Below, one piece after another: positions 57,501-60,000 of a stretch of 60,000 nt of DNA (within the stretch, counting starts at the first letter, position 1; each line of letters opens with the position of its first letter). This DNA is from Takakia lepidozioides. Taxonomy: Eukaryota > Streptophyta > Takakiopsida > Takakiales > Takakiaceae. The translations under genes were made by a program, and so were the position numbers. The notes beneath the pieces were generated by a model. That model saw nothing but the letters and a program-made list of their open reading frames with translations. It made no database searches and was not told the origin of the DNA. The stretch spans positions 54,748,001 to 54,808,000 of the forward strand of contig CM060733.1 of the NCBI GenBank assembly GCA_030704615.1, read 5' to 3'.

Positions 57501-57971
57501 CGAGTCTTTTTTAAAATTTTCCGGCAGGCCAAGCAGATTTTGAAAAACGATGACAATGTCGTGGTATTATGGCACCCTATTCTCGCTCTACACTAAAACT
57601 AGTTGAGTGGTCACTAGAATGTCACCTCGATTCTATCTGGAATATGAATTCCTTAGACCTTACATCATGGGTTGGAGATGGGAACATTGTTACTATTATT
57701 GAGAACATGGATGGATGGATGGACGGGAGCATAGGCTAGCGCGTCCTGCTCATCCATGAGGCCGGCTGCGATCGACGGCGGATGTTGAACGTTGGATGTG
57801 ATGCAGCAAACGAGGGGTTCCACTCGGTTAGGGTTTCAACCGTGCAGCCCTCGCTTCAGTGCTTGTTTGTTAGTTTTGTGAGTGCGGTGTGCAAGAGCGA
57901 GAGAGAGAAAGGGAGGCCAGGGCAAGGATTTGTGCGTCTTGTACTGCGCCAAAGCATCATCAGGAGGCAGG

Positions 57972-60000
<2,029 letters not shown>

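Overview
The window is nuclear DNA of a green plant. It carries a spliced plastid isoprenoid gene (HDR/IspH), a spliced plant CHX-type cation/H+ antiporter, a UAP56-type DECD helicase with spliceosomal introns, pentatricopeptide-repeat debris, L1-type LINE sequence and several Ty3/gypsy chromovirus-type elements. Short to medium introns (about 70-700 bp), the PLS-type PPR debris, and a gypsy element carrying a DNA methyltransferase and a PHD finger (a kind of cargo known from charophyte algae) suggest a seed-free land plant or a close relative. The species cannot be told from the sequence.

Left part (1-23 kb): an 8-exon CHX antiporter on the minus strand (263-5560), a small secreted-protein ORF on the plus strand (7423-7809) and a complete 10-exon HDR gene on the minus strand (9166-13233). 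In both spliced models the exon phases close exactly, giving 982 and 481 codons. From 13.3 to 23 kb there is no convincing intact host gene. This stretch holds foldback elements, tRNA-derived SINE-like copies, an orphan ORF, a decayed PPR gene with a MITE inserted in it, and several small tandem and segmental duplications.

Middle part (22-32.4 kb): a decayed LINE on the minus strand is split by a young, apparently intact Ty3/gypsy chromovirus. The gypsy has 724-bp LTRs, a 5-bp target duplication GTGGC, a tRNA-Met primer-binding site and one long gag-pol frame ending in a chromodomain.

Unusual block (32.4-51.9 kb): tandem FCP1/NIF-like phosphatase domains that have lost catalytic aspartates, a decayed chromodomain gypsy, a decayed multi-exon gene with a GQH motif reminiscent of ParB-like domains, and an ORF with Pol II CTD-like YTPxSPE heptads. 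A perfect or near-perfect palindrome, CACGCGCGATCGCGCGTG, is dispersed through this block in introns and intergenic DNA. Inside a ~670-bp tandem repeat one copy lacks the palindrome at a clean AAG/CTT junction, which looks like an insertion/excision event.

Right part (52-60 kb): a second decayed gypsy element on the minus strand whose reading frame joins a C5-cytosine DNA methyltransferase to RNase H, integrase and a C-terminal PHD finger. It abuts a decayed transposase-like gene. The window ends inside a UAP56/DDX39-type helicase gene on the plus strand. The best candidates for something new are the methyltransferase-bearing gypsy and the mobile-looking palindrome associated with CTD-phosphatase-like and CTD-like sequences.
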